Origin: Oscillospiraceae bacterium
GTDB taxonomy: Bacteria; Bacillota_A; Clostridia; Oscillospirales; Oscillospiraceae
Reading direction: 5' to 3'
DNA length: 24,073 nucleotides
Assembly: GCA_017540945.1 (NCBI GenBank)
Contig: JAFYAB010000031.1
Span: 1 to 24,073 of the forward strand
Shown here piece by piece: positions 16,115 through 22,565 of the stretch. Within the stretch, counting starts at the first letter, position 1. The number at the start of each line of letters is the position of its first letter. The notes under the pieces were generated by a model, which worked only from the letters and a program-made list of their open reading frames with translations, did not search any database and had not been told where the DNA came from. Both the position numbers and the translations under genes were made by a program.

Positions 16115-16489
16115 TCATTCCGCTTTCCACAAACCGTGGAGGTTGCAGTACTCATAAGCGGCGACCACTTCGTCGCCGGGAGCCAGTGCAAACACGGCAG
16201 CGGGCTTCTCGCCGGGCTTCAGAGTCTTGCGCTGACGGCCTTCCTTGGTCTCCAACAGGATCCATTCAATAAAGTGGGCTTCCAGCATGGGATGTTCAAC
16301 AGAGCCGACTGTAACCGTAACGATCTGCCCTTCAATCTGAAGGACCGGAACGTGCTTCTCTCCTGCTGCATCCGTGGTGTTGGGCTCGATCGGCTTCATC
16401 TCCTCGCCGCAGCAGCGGACGCGAACGCCGGAGTCATGGATGTAGGCAACAATGTTTCCGCAATGTGCGCACTTGTAGAATTTCATCAT
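16115..16489 (-). CDS. dfx: desulfoferrodoxin / superoxide reductase
   Basis: This 124-residue protein reduces superoxide to hydrogen peroxide in the cytoplasm of anaerobes without releasing oxygen. The N-terminal FeS4 centre ligands are present: Cys7, Cys10, Cys26 and Cys27 (CAHC, CC). The catalytic domain has EKH (Glu44-Lys45-His46), His66, His72, Cys115 and His118 (YCNLHG), the complete ligand set of class I (2Fe) enzymes, with length as expected. GGAGGT lies upstream of two consecutive ATG codons (16489 and 16486); the second has the better spacing. A consensus-like promoter lies about 60 bases upstream. The TetR gene follows after 30 bases and may be co-transcribed. Confidence 0.93.
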   Translation of the reverse strand: MMKFYKCAHCGNIVAYIHDSGVRVRCCGEEMKPIEPNTTDAAGEKHVPVLQIEGQIVTVTVGSVEHPMLEAHFIEWILLETKEGRQRKTLKPGEKPAAVFALAPGDEVVAAYEYCNLHGLWKAE

Positions 16490-16548
16490 AATAACCTCCC
16501 GTATTTTTTTGTAAAGAATGAACTGGTGACGTCCCTTCTGCCGCTTCT

Positions 16549-16578
16549 ATTATACGCGCAAGAACCAGCGTTCGTCAA
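16549..16578 (-). promoter_or_regulatory. promoter of the superoxide reductase gene
   Basis: On the minus strand TTGACG (16578-16573), an 18-base spacer and a perfect TATAAT (16554-16549) lie about 60 bases before the ATG. It sits immediately beside the broken gene fragment, so the fragment's invasion or decay shaped this upstream region. Confidence 0.7.
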
Positions 16579-16603
16579 TCCTATTCTGATTTCGTTTTTT
16601 GCA

Positions 16604-16760
16604 TCACAGGAGGATGTGTTCGTATGCGTTTTCTGCCATCTGCTGCATGTTGCTCTGATTCCCTGAATGGAAGAAATCCAGAGGCTTCGGGAGAAAAACA
16701 GCTTCTTTCGGTCCATTGAGATCAGCGGTCAATAAACCTGGAGATGTACCGCAGCTCGTG
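16604..16760 (-). pseudogene. broken paralogue fragment of the 213-residue cysteine-containing gene
   Basis: Minus-strand translation gives DLNGPKEAVFLPKPLDFF in one frame and then SSIQGIRATCSRWQK in another. The intact neighbour has DLSGPKEEVFVPKPQVFSSI and QVIKAKCSRCQK. DNA alignment to about 17180-17320 shows clear similarity with a two-base deletion near 16677 and another single-base gap. The second cysteine of the CxxC motif has become Trp. About 150 bases remain, roughly residues 75-120 of the family. It is a decayed duplicate; the rest of 16490-16894 holds no credible gene beyond the promoter at 16549-16578. Confidence 0.75.
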
Positions 16761-16894
16761 TGGAGAAAAGGAGAAAGCAGGCCGCGGATATGGAGTTTTC
16801 GCGGTTTCGTAAGAAATCCGCGGAAACGGAATGGAGCAGCCTTCTTCCGACGTGGAAGGGATGATAAAACAGATTCCGGTCTTTTCTGCCGCAA

Positions 16895-17536
16895 TCAATC
16901 TGTCTCGCGTTCAAACAACTTGCGCTTTTTCCCGTTCTCGTCGATTGCATAAATGGTGATCCAGGTATATGCGTCCGAATAGTCTTCAAAATCACATGCA
17001 ATTCCGGTATTCTTCTGAAAGTCCGCAAGACTGTCATCATACTCGAGCTGAACGCCTAATGAGACCGGAAGATTGTCCCGGCGTCTTTTCTGCCTGAAAT
17101 GTGGGATATACTCTTTTTCAGATTCAGTGGCAGTATTACCGTATTTGCCGCTGTATCCGTGGTGTCTGCTGTCAAACAGAATTTGCTCTTTCTGACATCT
17201 GCTGCATTTTGCTTTGATTACTTGAATGGAAGAAAAAACCTGAGGTTTTGGAACAAACACTTCTTCTTTCGGCCCACTGAGATCTTCTCCCAATAAAATC
17301 CAATGGTGTACCGTACCATCCTCGTCAACCGTACAGGTGGAAGCATGTCCGCTCATGTAAATCCGGTCCAGTACGTCGCAGTACGGTTTACACGCTTCCC
17401 GTTCAGCCTTATCAAGATATGACTCAAATACGTCGAACAGCGTGGACCCGCAGGGACATTTTAGCGTAAATATCGTAAAAGATCCTTTCCTGGTTTCATC
17501 ACAGGAAATCTCCTTCAGGTAATTCGGAATCGGCAT
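16895..17536 (-). CDS. uncharacterised cysteine-containing protein
   Basis: This 213-residue soluble protein is not recognised. It has a CxC pair (Cys27, Cys29 in LKCPCG) and a CxxC pair (Cys111, Cys114 in AKCSRCQKEQILFD), which together could bind one zinc ion. There is no signal peptide or membrane helix. GGGGGA lies seven bases before ATG 17536. It follows the four-helix-bundle gene by about 21 bases on the same strand, so the two are probably one transcript. A frameshifted fragment of a second copy lies just downstream (16604-16760), showing that the gene has been duplicated locally. Function unknown. Confidence 0.7.
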   Translation of the reverse strand: MPIPNYLKEISCDETRKGSFTIFTLKCPCGSTLFDVFESYLDKAEREACKPYCDVLDRIYMSGHASTCTVDEDGTVHHWILLGEDLSGPKEEVFVPKPQVFSSIQVIKAKCSRCQKEQILFDSRHHGYSGKYGNTATESEKEYIPHFRQKRRRDNLPVSLGVQLEYDDSLADFQKNTGIACDFEDYSDAYTWITIYAIDENGKKRKLFERETD

Positions 17537-17557
17537 ATGGTTCCCCCAAAACGAGTA

Positions 17558-17917
17558 TCATAATCCTCTGTTTTCTTTCATGGTTTTTATTGACGAAATA
17601 AGCATACGTCTGATCGCACCACAGCTATTTTGTATGGAACTGTACGTCTGTTCTTCCAGGTATCCGGTCTCATACAGCAGCTCAAGCCAATACTCTGTCT
17701 CAAACGTTTCTTTCAGCGCGATTTCAAACTTTGAAATAAAATCCTTGGTCCCCTGCGCGTACTGCGCCTCATGGATATTTGCGCCGATCGACGTACCGCT
17801 TCGGAGCAGTTGATTTGTCAAAACAGATTCTCGGTGCTCCTGTTTGATCGTTCTGCAAAGAATGACGATCTGCTTTGCAAACTCTTTGGATTTATCACGG
17901 AGGACGCTGTCAGCCAC
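17558..17917 (-). CDS. four-helix-bundle protein (S23/Avd-like)
   Basis: A protein of about 119 residues with four predicted amphipathic helices. Hallmarks of the four-helix-bundle family TIGR02436 are visible: LTNQLLRSGTSIGANIHEAQ, then FISKFEIALKETFETEYWLE, and a C-terminal helix. Members occur inside 23S rRNA intervening sequences, as Avd in diversity-generating retroelements, and alone; they bind nucleic acid where studied. The GTG at 17917 is chosen because GAGGTG (17929-17924) lies six bases upstream; a GTG at 17926 would overlap that site. A promoter and the AGTGATATT palindrome array lie immediately upstream. No reverse transcriptase or rRNA is present, so its role here is open. Confidence 0.8.
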   Translation of the reverse strand: MADSVLRDKSKEFAKQIVILCRTIKQEHRESVLTNQLLRSGTSIGANIHEAQYAQGTKDFISKFEIALKETFETEYWLELLYETGYLEEQTYSSIQNSCGAIRRMLISSIKTMKENRGL

Positions 17918-17935
17918 TGGTATCACCTCGATTTA

Positions 17936-17964
17936 ATTCTATCATATGGCAAAGTTGTTTTCAA
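17936..17964 (-). promoter_or_regulatory. candidate promoter of the four-helix-bundle gene
   Basis: On the minus strand TTGAAA (17964-17959), 17 bases, TAGAAT (17941-17936). Transcription would start almost at the ribosome site, giving a very short leader. The -35 overlaps the first of two tandem CAAGCTATATAG repeats. Confidence 0.55.
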
Positions 17965-17985
17965 GCTATATAGCAAGCTATATAG
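17962..17985 (+). repeat. two perfect tandem 12-mers
   Basis: CAAGCTATATAG occurs at 17962-17973 and again at 17974-17985. Each contains the near-palindrome GCTATATAG(C). They overlap the -35 of the four-helix-bundle gene and could be operator half-sites. Confidence 0.85.
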
Positions 17986-17990
17986 TTATA

Positions 17991-18163
17991 AGTGATATTG
18001 CGTCTGCGACGCAGTGATATTGTCCCTGCGGGACAGTGATATTTTGCAGCAAGCTGCAAAGTGATATGATATTCGCCTCCAAAACTGCGCGCAGCGCAAT
18101 ATCACTCGGCGTCAGCCGAATATCACTGCGCAGCAATATCACTCGCCGAAGGCGAATATCACT
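17991..18163. repeat. AGTGATATT palindrome array with variable hairpins
   Basis: Four 9-mers AGTGATATT (17991, 18013, 18035 and a degenerate one at 18060-18073) are followed by four inverse copies AATATCACT (18098, 18119, 18135, 18155). The segments between are mostly self-complementary and differ: GCGTC-TGC-GACGC, GTCCC-TGC-GGGAC, TTGCAG-CAAG-CTGCAA, CGGC-GTCA-GCCG, CGCC-GAA-GGCG. The 7-base segment GCGCAGC is a weak exception. The centre is a 24-base GC-rich segment. The left and right halves are inverse to each other, so the whole block can fold as a nested cruciform. Nothing in it is coding. Confidence 0.9.
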
Positions 18164-18191
18164 GAAAAAGCAGCCCCTCGGCTGCTTTTTC
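18164..18191. terminator. terminator of the tRNA gene, symmetric
   Basis: GAAAAAGCAGCC (18164-18175) and GGCTGCTTTTTC (18180-18191) are perfectly complementary with a CCTC loop. On the minus strand it follows the tRNA CCA end directly and provides a T5 tract; it also works in form for the + strand. Confidence 0.88.
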
Positions 18192-18276
18192 TGGTGCGCC
18201 TGAAGGGACTCGAACCCACACGTCTCTCGACACGAGAACCTAAATCTCGCATGTCTGCCAATTCCATCACAGGCGC
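18192..18276 (-). tRNA. tRNA-Leu (anticodon UAG)
   Basis: Read on the minus strand: acceptor arm GCGCCTG pairs with CAGGCGC, discriminator A and an encoded CCA. The D-arm contains the class II motif GGAATTGGCAGACATG. Anticodon stem CGAGA/TCTCG encloses TTTAGGT (anticodon TAG), a long variable arm follows, and the T-arm contains GGTTCGAGTCCC. Length is 85 with CCA. It reads CUA and related leucine codons. Confidence 0.95.
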
Positions 18277-18334
18277 ATATTCAGTTATTCGGGAGAGGGA
18301 AACCGGGTTTTTCGCTGCGCTCAGAAAGACCACG

Positions 18335-18402
18335 GGGAAACCTGCACGAAGGTAACGGGCCCGGATTCTCGCGTTTCTGCCAATATCTCCGCTCCCGCGG
18401 GT
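18335..18402 (-). pseudogene. possible decayed tRNA-Leu
   Basis: On the minus strand CCGCGGG and CCCGTGG can pair as a 7-bp acceptor stem (one G-U). Between them are GGAGATATTGGCAGAAACGC, much like a tRNA-Leu D-arm, and GTGCAGGTT, like the start of a T-arm. The anticodon arm and the rest of the T-arm are not intact. It lies between the promoter and the functional tRNA-Leu, consistent with an old tandem tRNA array. This is a by-eye call. Confidence 0.35.
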
Positions 18403-18409
18403 TTGGATT

Positions 18410-18438
18410 ATCATATCACGGGAATCCGGCTTTGTCAA
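18410..18438 (-). promoter_or_regulatory. promoter for the tRNA-Leu transcript
   Basis: On the minus strand a perfect TTGACA (18438-18433), 17 bases and TATGAT (18415-18410). Transcription would begin near 18403 and run about 125 bases before the mature tRNA 5' end, including the possible tRNA relic. Confidence 0.7.
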
Positions 18439-18582
18439 TCCGCTGTCCCTGCGGCCGACAGAAGGCTCCTGGGCGCGACTTTCCGATGGATTCTGGATGA
18501 GGTCGACAAACGGATCCCCATCCAAAGCGCGGCCTTCAGCCGTTGGGACCCAGTGGCTGAAGGTGCTCTGTTGACACGATCT

Positions 18583-18617
18583 GCACAGGGCGGAGGACAT
18601 CTTCCTCCGCCCTGTGC
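18583..18617 (-). terminator. hairpin ending the polysaccharide operon
   Basis: GCACAGGGCGGAGGA (18583-18597) and TCCTCCGCCCTGTGC (18603-18617) form a perfect 15-bp stem with a 5-base loop, 23 bases beyond the stop of the second kinase. The minus strand lacks a run of T after it, so it may act as an mRNA end-protecting stem or an imperfect terminator. Confidence 0.65.
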
Positions 18618-18640
18618 TGTATTATTCACCGCAGAACGCG

Positions 18641-20155
18641 TTATTTGGTGTAGGGCATGGACGTCTCCGTGTCCGTGCTGCCGTCATCCTCTTTCTTTCC
18701 GCTCTTTTTGCCGTAGCCGTGGCCGTAGCCATAGCCGTAGCCATAACCATAGCCCTTGCCATATCCGTAGCCCTTGTGATAGCCGTAGCCGTAGCCGCTG
18801 GCGCTGGTTTTGCGGATGGTCTGGTTGAGTACGCAGCCGATAAAGCGGACCTCCATGCCGCTGAGCATGCTGGCACTGTCCAGCACGCTGGAGCGGGAGA
18901 CATAGTCCTGCCGCACGACGTAGATCGCGCCGTCAACCCACTGCGAGAGGCTGGCCGCGTCCGCCAGCAGTCCGCAGGGCGGGGTATCCACGATCACAAA
19001 GTCGAAATTTTGACGCAGCTGATTGATGGTGCTCTGCAGGCGGGGAGAGGCCAGGAAATTCTGCGGCAGCTCTGCGATCTTGTCGCCGGACAGCAATTTG
19101 AGGCTGGAGCCCTCCACGTCGGTGAGGGCGGCTTCCAGGTTTTCGTCCTGTTCCGCGATCAGCTCCACCAGACCGCGGGTGGGCTTGGTAATGCCGAAGA
19201 GCTCCTTCAGCGTCTGCTTGCGCAGGTCACAGTCCACGAGGACCACACGGCTCCCCTGCTCCGCCAGCGCCAGAGCCAGGTTGGCAGAGATGGTGGACTT
19301 GCCCTCGTCAGGAACCGTGGAGGTGACCATAATGACCGTCGCCTTCTGATGCTCCAGCTCCTTTCGCAGCTGGAAGCGGATGGCTCGGATGCCCTCGATG
19401 TAGCTCTCATCCAGGTGCTTATTGGTCAGCAGGACTGTGTGGTCGCCCTTGGTCCTGGCCTTGAAGTGGACCTGGGGCAGCAGACCCAGGCAGGGAATGT
19501 TCAGCAGCTCCCGCAGGTCCTCGGAGTTGTGTACCGTTTTCCGCAGGATGGCAAACAGAGCGATCAGCGCCAGACCGGCCGCCAGGCCGATCAGTCCCCA
19601 TTTCAGACTGCCGGACAGGAAACTCGGCGGGTTCACGGGGGAGCTGGGCATCAGCGCCTCGTCAAACACCTCCAGCTTAAAGGTGCCAAGGATGCTGTTG
19701 CCCGTCTCCGGAAATATTTCCGTCGCCATCTGCAGGCCGTCATATGCTCGCTGGGGCGTGGAAGCCCGGGACGTAAAGATCAGCATGGTGGCCTCCGACC
19801 GGCAGGTAACGGTGGAGGGCAGCTTCGTGCTGCCGAATTTCTCCTTCATCAGGGCTTTGCTCTGGTCGGAGCTCATGACGTAGGGATAAGTGGCCGCGAT
19901 TTTATTGGCTGCGTTGGCGTCCAGATAGAAGCCGTAGCTGTTCAGGTCGATGGTGCCCGCCCGGTTCGCGCTGACCCGGTAGACGGCCATGGTCTCATAG
20001 ACCGGGCTGTAGCTCCGGCTGTCCCGGTAATAGCGGTAGCCCCCGGCAAGGGTGCAGAGCAGCAGCGGGATCCAGAGCATACGAGGAAGGGTCCGCAGAA
20101 AATTGTGCCAGAATACGGAGAAATTGAATTCGGAAGGAGTCTTTTGGTTTTCCAT
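18641..20155 (-). CDS. Wzc-like capsule tyrosine kinase (BY-kinase), second copy
   Basis: The 504-residue protein fuses a Wzz-type chain-length domain (membrane helices about 23-42 and 185-203) to a cytoplasmic BY-kinase. Walker A is TSTVPDEGKST (278-288), Walker A' VVLVDCD (304-310) and Walker B FVIVDTPP (386-393). The tail from about residue 453 holds roughly 11 tyrosines in GYGYG runs, the autophosphorylation cluster. ATG 20155 is chosen over TTG 20161 because GGAGGA is well spaced and the codon lies two bases after the upstream kinase stop. It controls polysaccharide polymerisation and export, reversed by the CpsB phosphatase upstream. Most Gram-positives split this protein in two; here it is fused, as in proteobacterial Wzc. 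Confidence 0.9.
   Translation of the reverse strand: MENQKTPSEFNFSVFWHNFLRTLPRMLWIPLLLCTLAGGYRYYRDSRSYSPVYETMAVYRVSANRAGTIDLNSYGFYLDANAANKIAATYPYVMSSDQSKALMKEKFGSTKLPSTVTCRSEATMLIFTSRASTPQRAYDGLQMATEIFPETGNSILGTFKLEVFDEALMPSSPVNPPSFLSGSLKWGLIGLAAGLALIALFAILRKTVHNSEDLRELLNIPCLGLLPQVHFKARTKGDHTVLLTNKHLDESYIEGIRAIRFQLRKELEHQKATVIMVTSTVPDEGKSTISANLALALAEQGSRVVLVDCDLRKQTLKELFGITKPTRGLVELIAEQDENLEAALTDVEGSSLKLLSGDKIAELPQNFLASPRLQSTINQLRQNFDFVIVDTPPCGLLADAASLSQWVDGAIYVVRQDYVSRSSVLDSASMLSGMEVRFIGCVLNQTIRKTSASGYGYGYHKGYGYGKGYGYGYGYGYGHGYGKKSGKKEDDGSTDTETSMPYTK
18711..18797. repeat. imperfect hexanucleotide repeat coding the Tyr-Gly tail of kinase 2
   Basis: CCGTAG/CCATAG-type hexamers recur across the stretch on the + strand, translating on the minus strand as Gly-Tyr pairs. 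The tract could change length by slippage, in steps of two residues, without a frameshift. Confidence 0.75.
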
Positions 20156-20157
20156 GG

Positions 20158-21708
20158 TCAATCCTCCTTCCTGCGGGACGTGGAGAGCTTGATTTCCTCA
20201 GCCGCCTCCCCGCTGCTCTGCTCGGCGCTTTCCGGGGAGGGACCGTAGCCGCCATAGGCGTAATCCTTGTGATAGCCGTAGCTGTAGCCGTATTTTCGGT
20301 TATAGCCGTAGCCATAGCGCTTGCCGCCCACGATCCCGGCGGCGAGATTCAAGGTGTGAAGGTCGTTGAACACATAGCCCAGGAACTTGGCCTTGCAGCG
20401 GCTCAGGCTGTCGATGGCGTCGTTCACGGTCCGGTCCGGCAGCAGATCCTGCCGCACCACGAGGATGGAGGCGTCGGCCAGGTCGCAGAGCACCTCGCTG
20501 TCGGTGAAGAAGCCCATGGGCGAGGAATCCAGGACCACGTACTCAAAGCCCTTTCGCAGGACCTGGAGCAGCTGAGCCATCTTTCCGGAGCCCAGAAGCT
20601 CCGCAGAGTGCCGCTGGACGTTGGCCGCGTAGAGGATGAAGAGGTTCTCCGCCTTGCGGTAATGCAGGGCCTTCACCAGCTGCTCCGGATCCAGATTGTC
20701 CCGGAGCAGGGCGTTGAGGGTGACATGCTTTTCCGTCTCGTCAAAGATCAGATGCTGGGCGGATTTGCGAAGATCGCAGTCCACCAGCAGAACCTTCTTG
20801 TGCCGCTTGGCCAGGCTCAGGGCCAGATTTGCCGCCACGGTGGATTTTCCCTCGTTTTCGCTGACAGAGGTCACAAGGAAGGTCTTGCAGCCATAGCGGT
20901 GCTTGACATGCTCCACCCGGGCCCGGAGCTGATGGATGGACTCCATGTACTGGAAGGAGGTGGTGGGGTTGGAGATCAGCAGCGCGGTCTTCTTTCGCCG
21001 GAACAGGCTCTTGAGGGTCCGGCGCTTGCGCTGATGGTTCAGGGTCACCAGCAGATTGCCGTCCACCTGGTTGCGCGCGCCGTGTACCGTCTGGATCGTA
21101 CCGGAGGTGATACAGAGCACCGCCAGCAGGGCGATCATAGCGAGCGCGCCCAAAGGCGCCGCAATGATCATGGCGTTCAGCTGCCGTTTGTGCAGAGCGC
21201 TCTTTGCGGGCACCGTCGGAGCCGATACAGACTCCAGAATCACCGAGTCAAAGACAAACTGGGAATAGTCCTCATAGTGTTCCAGAATGCCCATGCACAT
21301 ATAATAGGCGGATCTGGGGCTGGAACCCGTGGTCTTCAGTTGGATCAGGTTCGTCTCCTTCACGGAGGTGGCAGACACCGTGGCGCCAGCCACGTCCGCT
21401 CCGCCCAGCCGCTTGACCCGGTTGACCAGCGTCGTGCCGGAGAGCAGAGAGGCGAACTGCTCCGCGGTGGAAGCCGTAACGGCGGAGGCGCCGCTCTGAT
21501 AGATCGTAGAACTGTTGCGGGGCGTCACCACAAAGGTCGCGGAACAGGTATATCTGGGATGGGTCAGGGTCGTGGAGATCACATAGGCAGCCAGTGCGAA
21601 GAGCGCTGCGGACATCAGAATCATCCAGAGATTTTTCCAAAGACGCCGCAAAACGCAATAGGGCTCTACCTCAGCCCATACAGATTGAGATTGACGCGTT
21701 TCCTTCAT
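20158..21708 (-). CDS. Wzc-like capsule tyrosine kinase (BY-kinase), first copy
   Basis: The 516-residue protein has the same fused layout as the next gene: Wzz-type domain with helices at about 27-46 and 180-202, then a BY-kinase domain. Walker A is TSVSENEGKST (280-290), Walker A' VLLVDCD (304-310) and Walker B YVVLDSSP (390-397). A tyrosine-rich tail (about 465-488, ten tyrosines in runs such as RYGYGYNRKYGYSYGYH) is followed by a charged end. The two kinases differ strongly in sequence, so they are old paralogues rather than a recent duplication. GAGGAT precedes ATG 21708. Placed between the Ig-like gene and the second kinase, it probably forms mixed complexes or serves a second polymer; both are inference. 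Confidence 0.9.
   Translation of the reverse strand: MKETRQSQSVWAEVEPYCVLRRLWKNLWMILMSAALFALAAYVISTTLTHPRYTCSATFVVTPRNSSTIYQSGASAVTASTAEQFASLLSGTTLVNRVKRLGGADVAGATVSATSVKETNLIQLKTTGSSPRSAYYMCMGILEHYEDYSQFVFDSVILESVSAPTVPAKSALHKRQLNAMIIAAPLGALAMIALLAVLCITSGTIQTVHGARNQVDGNLLVTLNHQRKRRTLKSLFRRKKTALLISNPTTSFQYMESIHQLRARVEHVKHRYGCKTFLVTSVSENEGKSTVAANLALSLAKRHKKVLLVDCDLRKSAQHLIFDETEKHVTLNALLRDNLDPEQLVKALHYRKAENLFILYAANVQRHSAELLGSGKMAQLLQVLRKGFEYVVLDSSPMGFFTDSEVLCDLADASILVVRQDLLPDRTVNDAIDSLSRCKAKFLGYVFNDLHTLNLAAGIVGGKRYGYGYNRKYGYSYGYHKDYAYGGYGPSPESAEQSSGEAAEEIKLSTSRRKED
20243..20328. repeat. imperfect Tyr-Gly coding repeat in kinase 1
   Basis: Short TAGCCG-type units recur, coding alternating Gly and Tyr on the minus strand. 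The tract is less regular than that in kinase 2. Confidence 0.65.
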
Positions 21709-21717
21709 GGCAGATCC

Positions 21718-22554
21718 TCACTCTACGACCACGGTGAGGATCACCGTGGCGACTTCACCGGAGATTCCGGTGTAATAATAATAGACTTCGTAGACGCCGG
21801 GCTTGTCGGTATCCACATTCTTCTCGTTGACGGATACCTTATACAGCGGGACCGGCGTCTCGTCCTTCCCCGTCAACGGATCGATGACCTCCGTCAGGTA
21901 GCGTCTGTAATTCGGGTGTTGGCCCTGCTTCAGATAGATCAGATAGCTTTTCAGCACGATGCTGGGCCGGGACGCGGAGTTGTCGGTGATCTGGATCGTC
22001 AGCGGCAGGCGGATCGTGTCCCCCATCCGGTTCGTGGCGCTGAGCTCCGCCGTGTAGAAGCCCGGCGTGTTGTTGACCACCGTGGAGGATTCCAGCTTCA
22101 GCCGGCCGGTGATGTTCCCGTCCCGCTGGTCTCTCACGATGATGGCGTTGGTGTAGCTGACCGTTTCTCCAAGCTTAAAGATCATCGGCTTGACCAGTTC
22201 AAACTTGGGCGAGGTATAGTCCAGATAGCGGGCTGTCCGGGTGTAGGTGCTGTAATTGGAGGCTGCGTCAAAGACAATGTAGGTCACGTTGACGTCCGTC
22301 TCATTCAGCAGCGTGGAAATATTCTTGATCCGGATCTTCGCCGTCAGGTCTCCGTCCACGTTGTCGCTGGCATGGAGTCCCTGGATCAGCGCCTCTTGGG
22401 GATCGGTGACGCTGACCTCGATCAGCTCACTGTCAGCCTGGAAAACGGGAGCCACCGTGTCCTCGTGGGTATAATTGTAGTAAAATACGCCCGCCGCACC
22501 TGCCAGCGCAGCGCAAAACAGCGCGATCAAAATAATTCGGATGTATTTCAGCAT
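21718..22554 (-). CDS. membrane-anchored protein with Ig-like (DUF5011-type) domains
   Basis: The 278-residue protein has one N-terminal helix (IRIILIALFCAALAGAAGVF) and an extracellular remainder. Three beta-sandwich units are suggested. The first contains HASDNVDGDLTAKIRI, the hallmark of DUF5011/HYR-like bacterial Ig folds; the second has VRDQRDGNITGRLKL; the third ends PGVYEVYYYY...VATVILTVVVE. AAGGAG lies seven bases before ATG 22554; longer in-frame readings run into the cpsB gene and are rejected. It lies 11 bases after cpsB and 9 bases before kinase 1, in the same operon. A role in anchoring or organising the polysaccharide machinery at the cell surface is inferred from context only. 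Confidence 0.8.
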   Translation of the reverse strand: MLKYIRIILIALFCAALAGAAGVFYYNYTHEDTVAPVFQADSELIEVSVTDPQEALIQGLHASDNVDGDLTAKIRIKNISTLLNETDVNVTYIVFDAASNYSTYTRTARYLDYTSPKFELVKPMIFKLGETVSYTNAIIVRDQRDGNITGRLKLESSTVVNNTPGFYTAELSATNRMGDTIRLPLTIQITDNSASRPSIVLKSYLIYLKQGQHPNYRRYLTEVIDPLTGKDETPVPLYKVSVNEKNVDTDKPGVYEVYYYYTGISGEVATVILTVVVE

Positions 22555-22565
22555 AGCAGATCTCC

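Larger units (their letters stand above)
18277..18640. other. non-coding stretch: repeat remnant, possible tRNA relic, promoter and terminator
   Basis: No credible gene is seen. A 20-base piece of the dispersed repeat (19 of 20 identical to 8159-8178) lies at 18311-18330, a possible decayed tRNA-Leu at about 18335-18402, a consensus promoter at 18410-18438 and a strong hairpin at 18583-18617. The bases from 18440 to 18580 show nothing recognisable. Confidence 0.7.

Noticed and set aside
16604..16894. Intact 96-residue minus-strand gene
   Set aside because: Only part of it resembles the 213-residue family, in shifted frames; no ribosome site; treated as a pseudogene fragment.
17558..17917. 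23S rRNA intervening-sequence protein in its usual setting
   Set aside because: The protein family fits but there is no rRNA gene around it.
17991..18163. CRISPR array
   Set aside because: The repeat is only 9 bases, orientation flips midway and the spacers are short, mostly self-complementary hairpins; no cas genes.
17558..18191. Diversity-generating retroelement (Avd-like protein)
   Set aside because: No reverse transcriptase, template repeat or variable repeat is visible in the window.
18614..20248. 544-residue + strand open frame opposite kinase 2
   Set aside because: Its Ala/Val repeat start is the reverse of the Tyr-Gly tail; antisense shadow.
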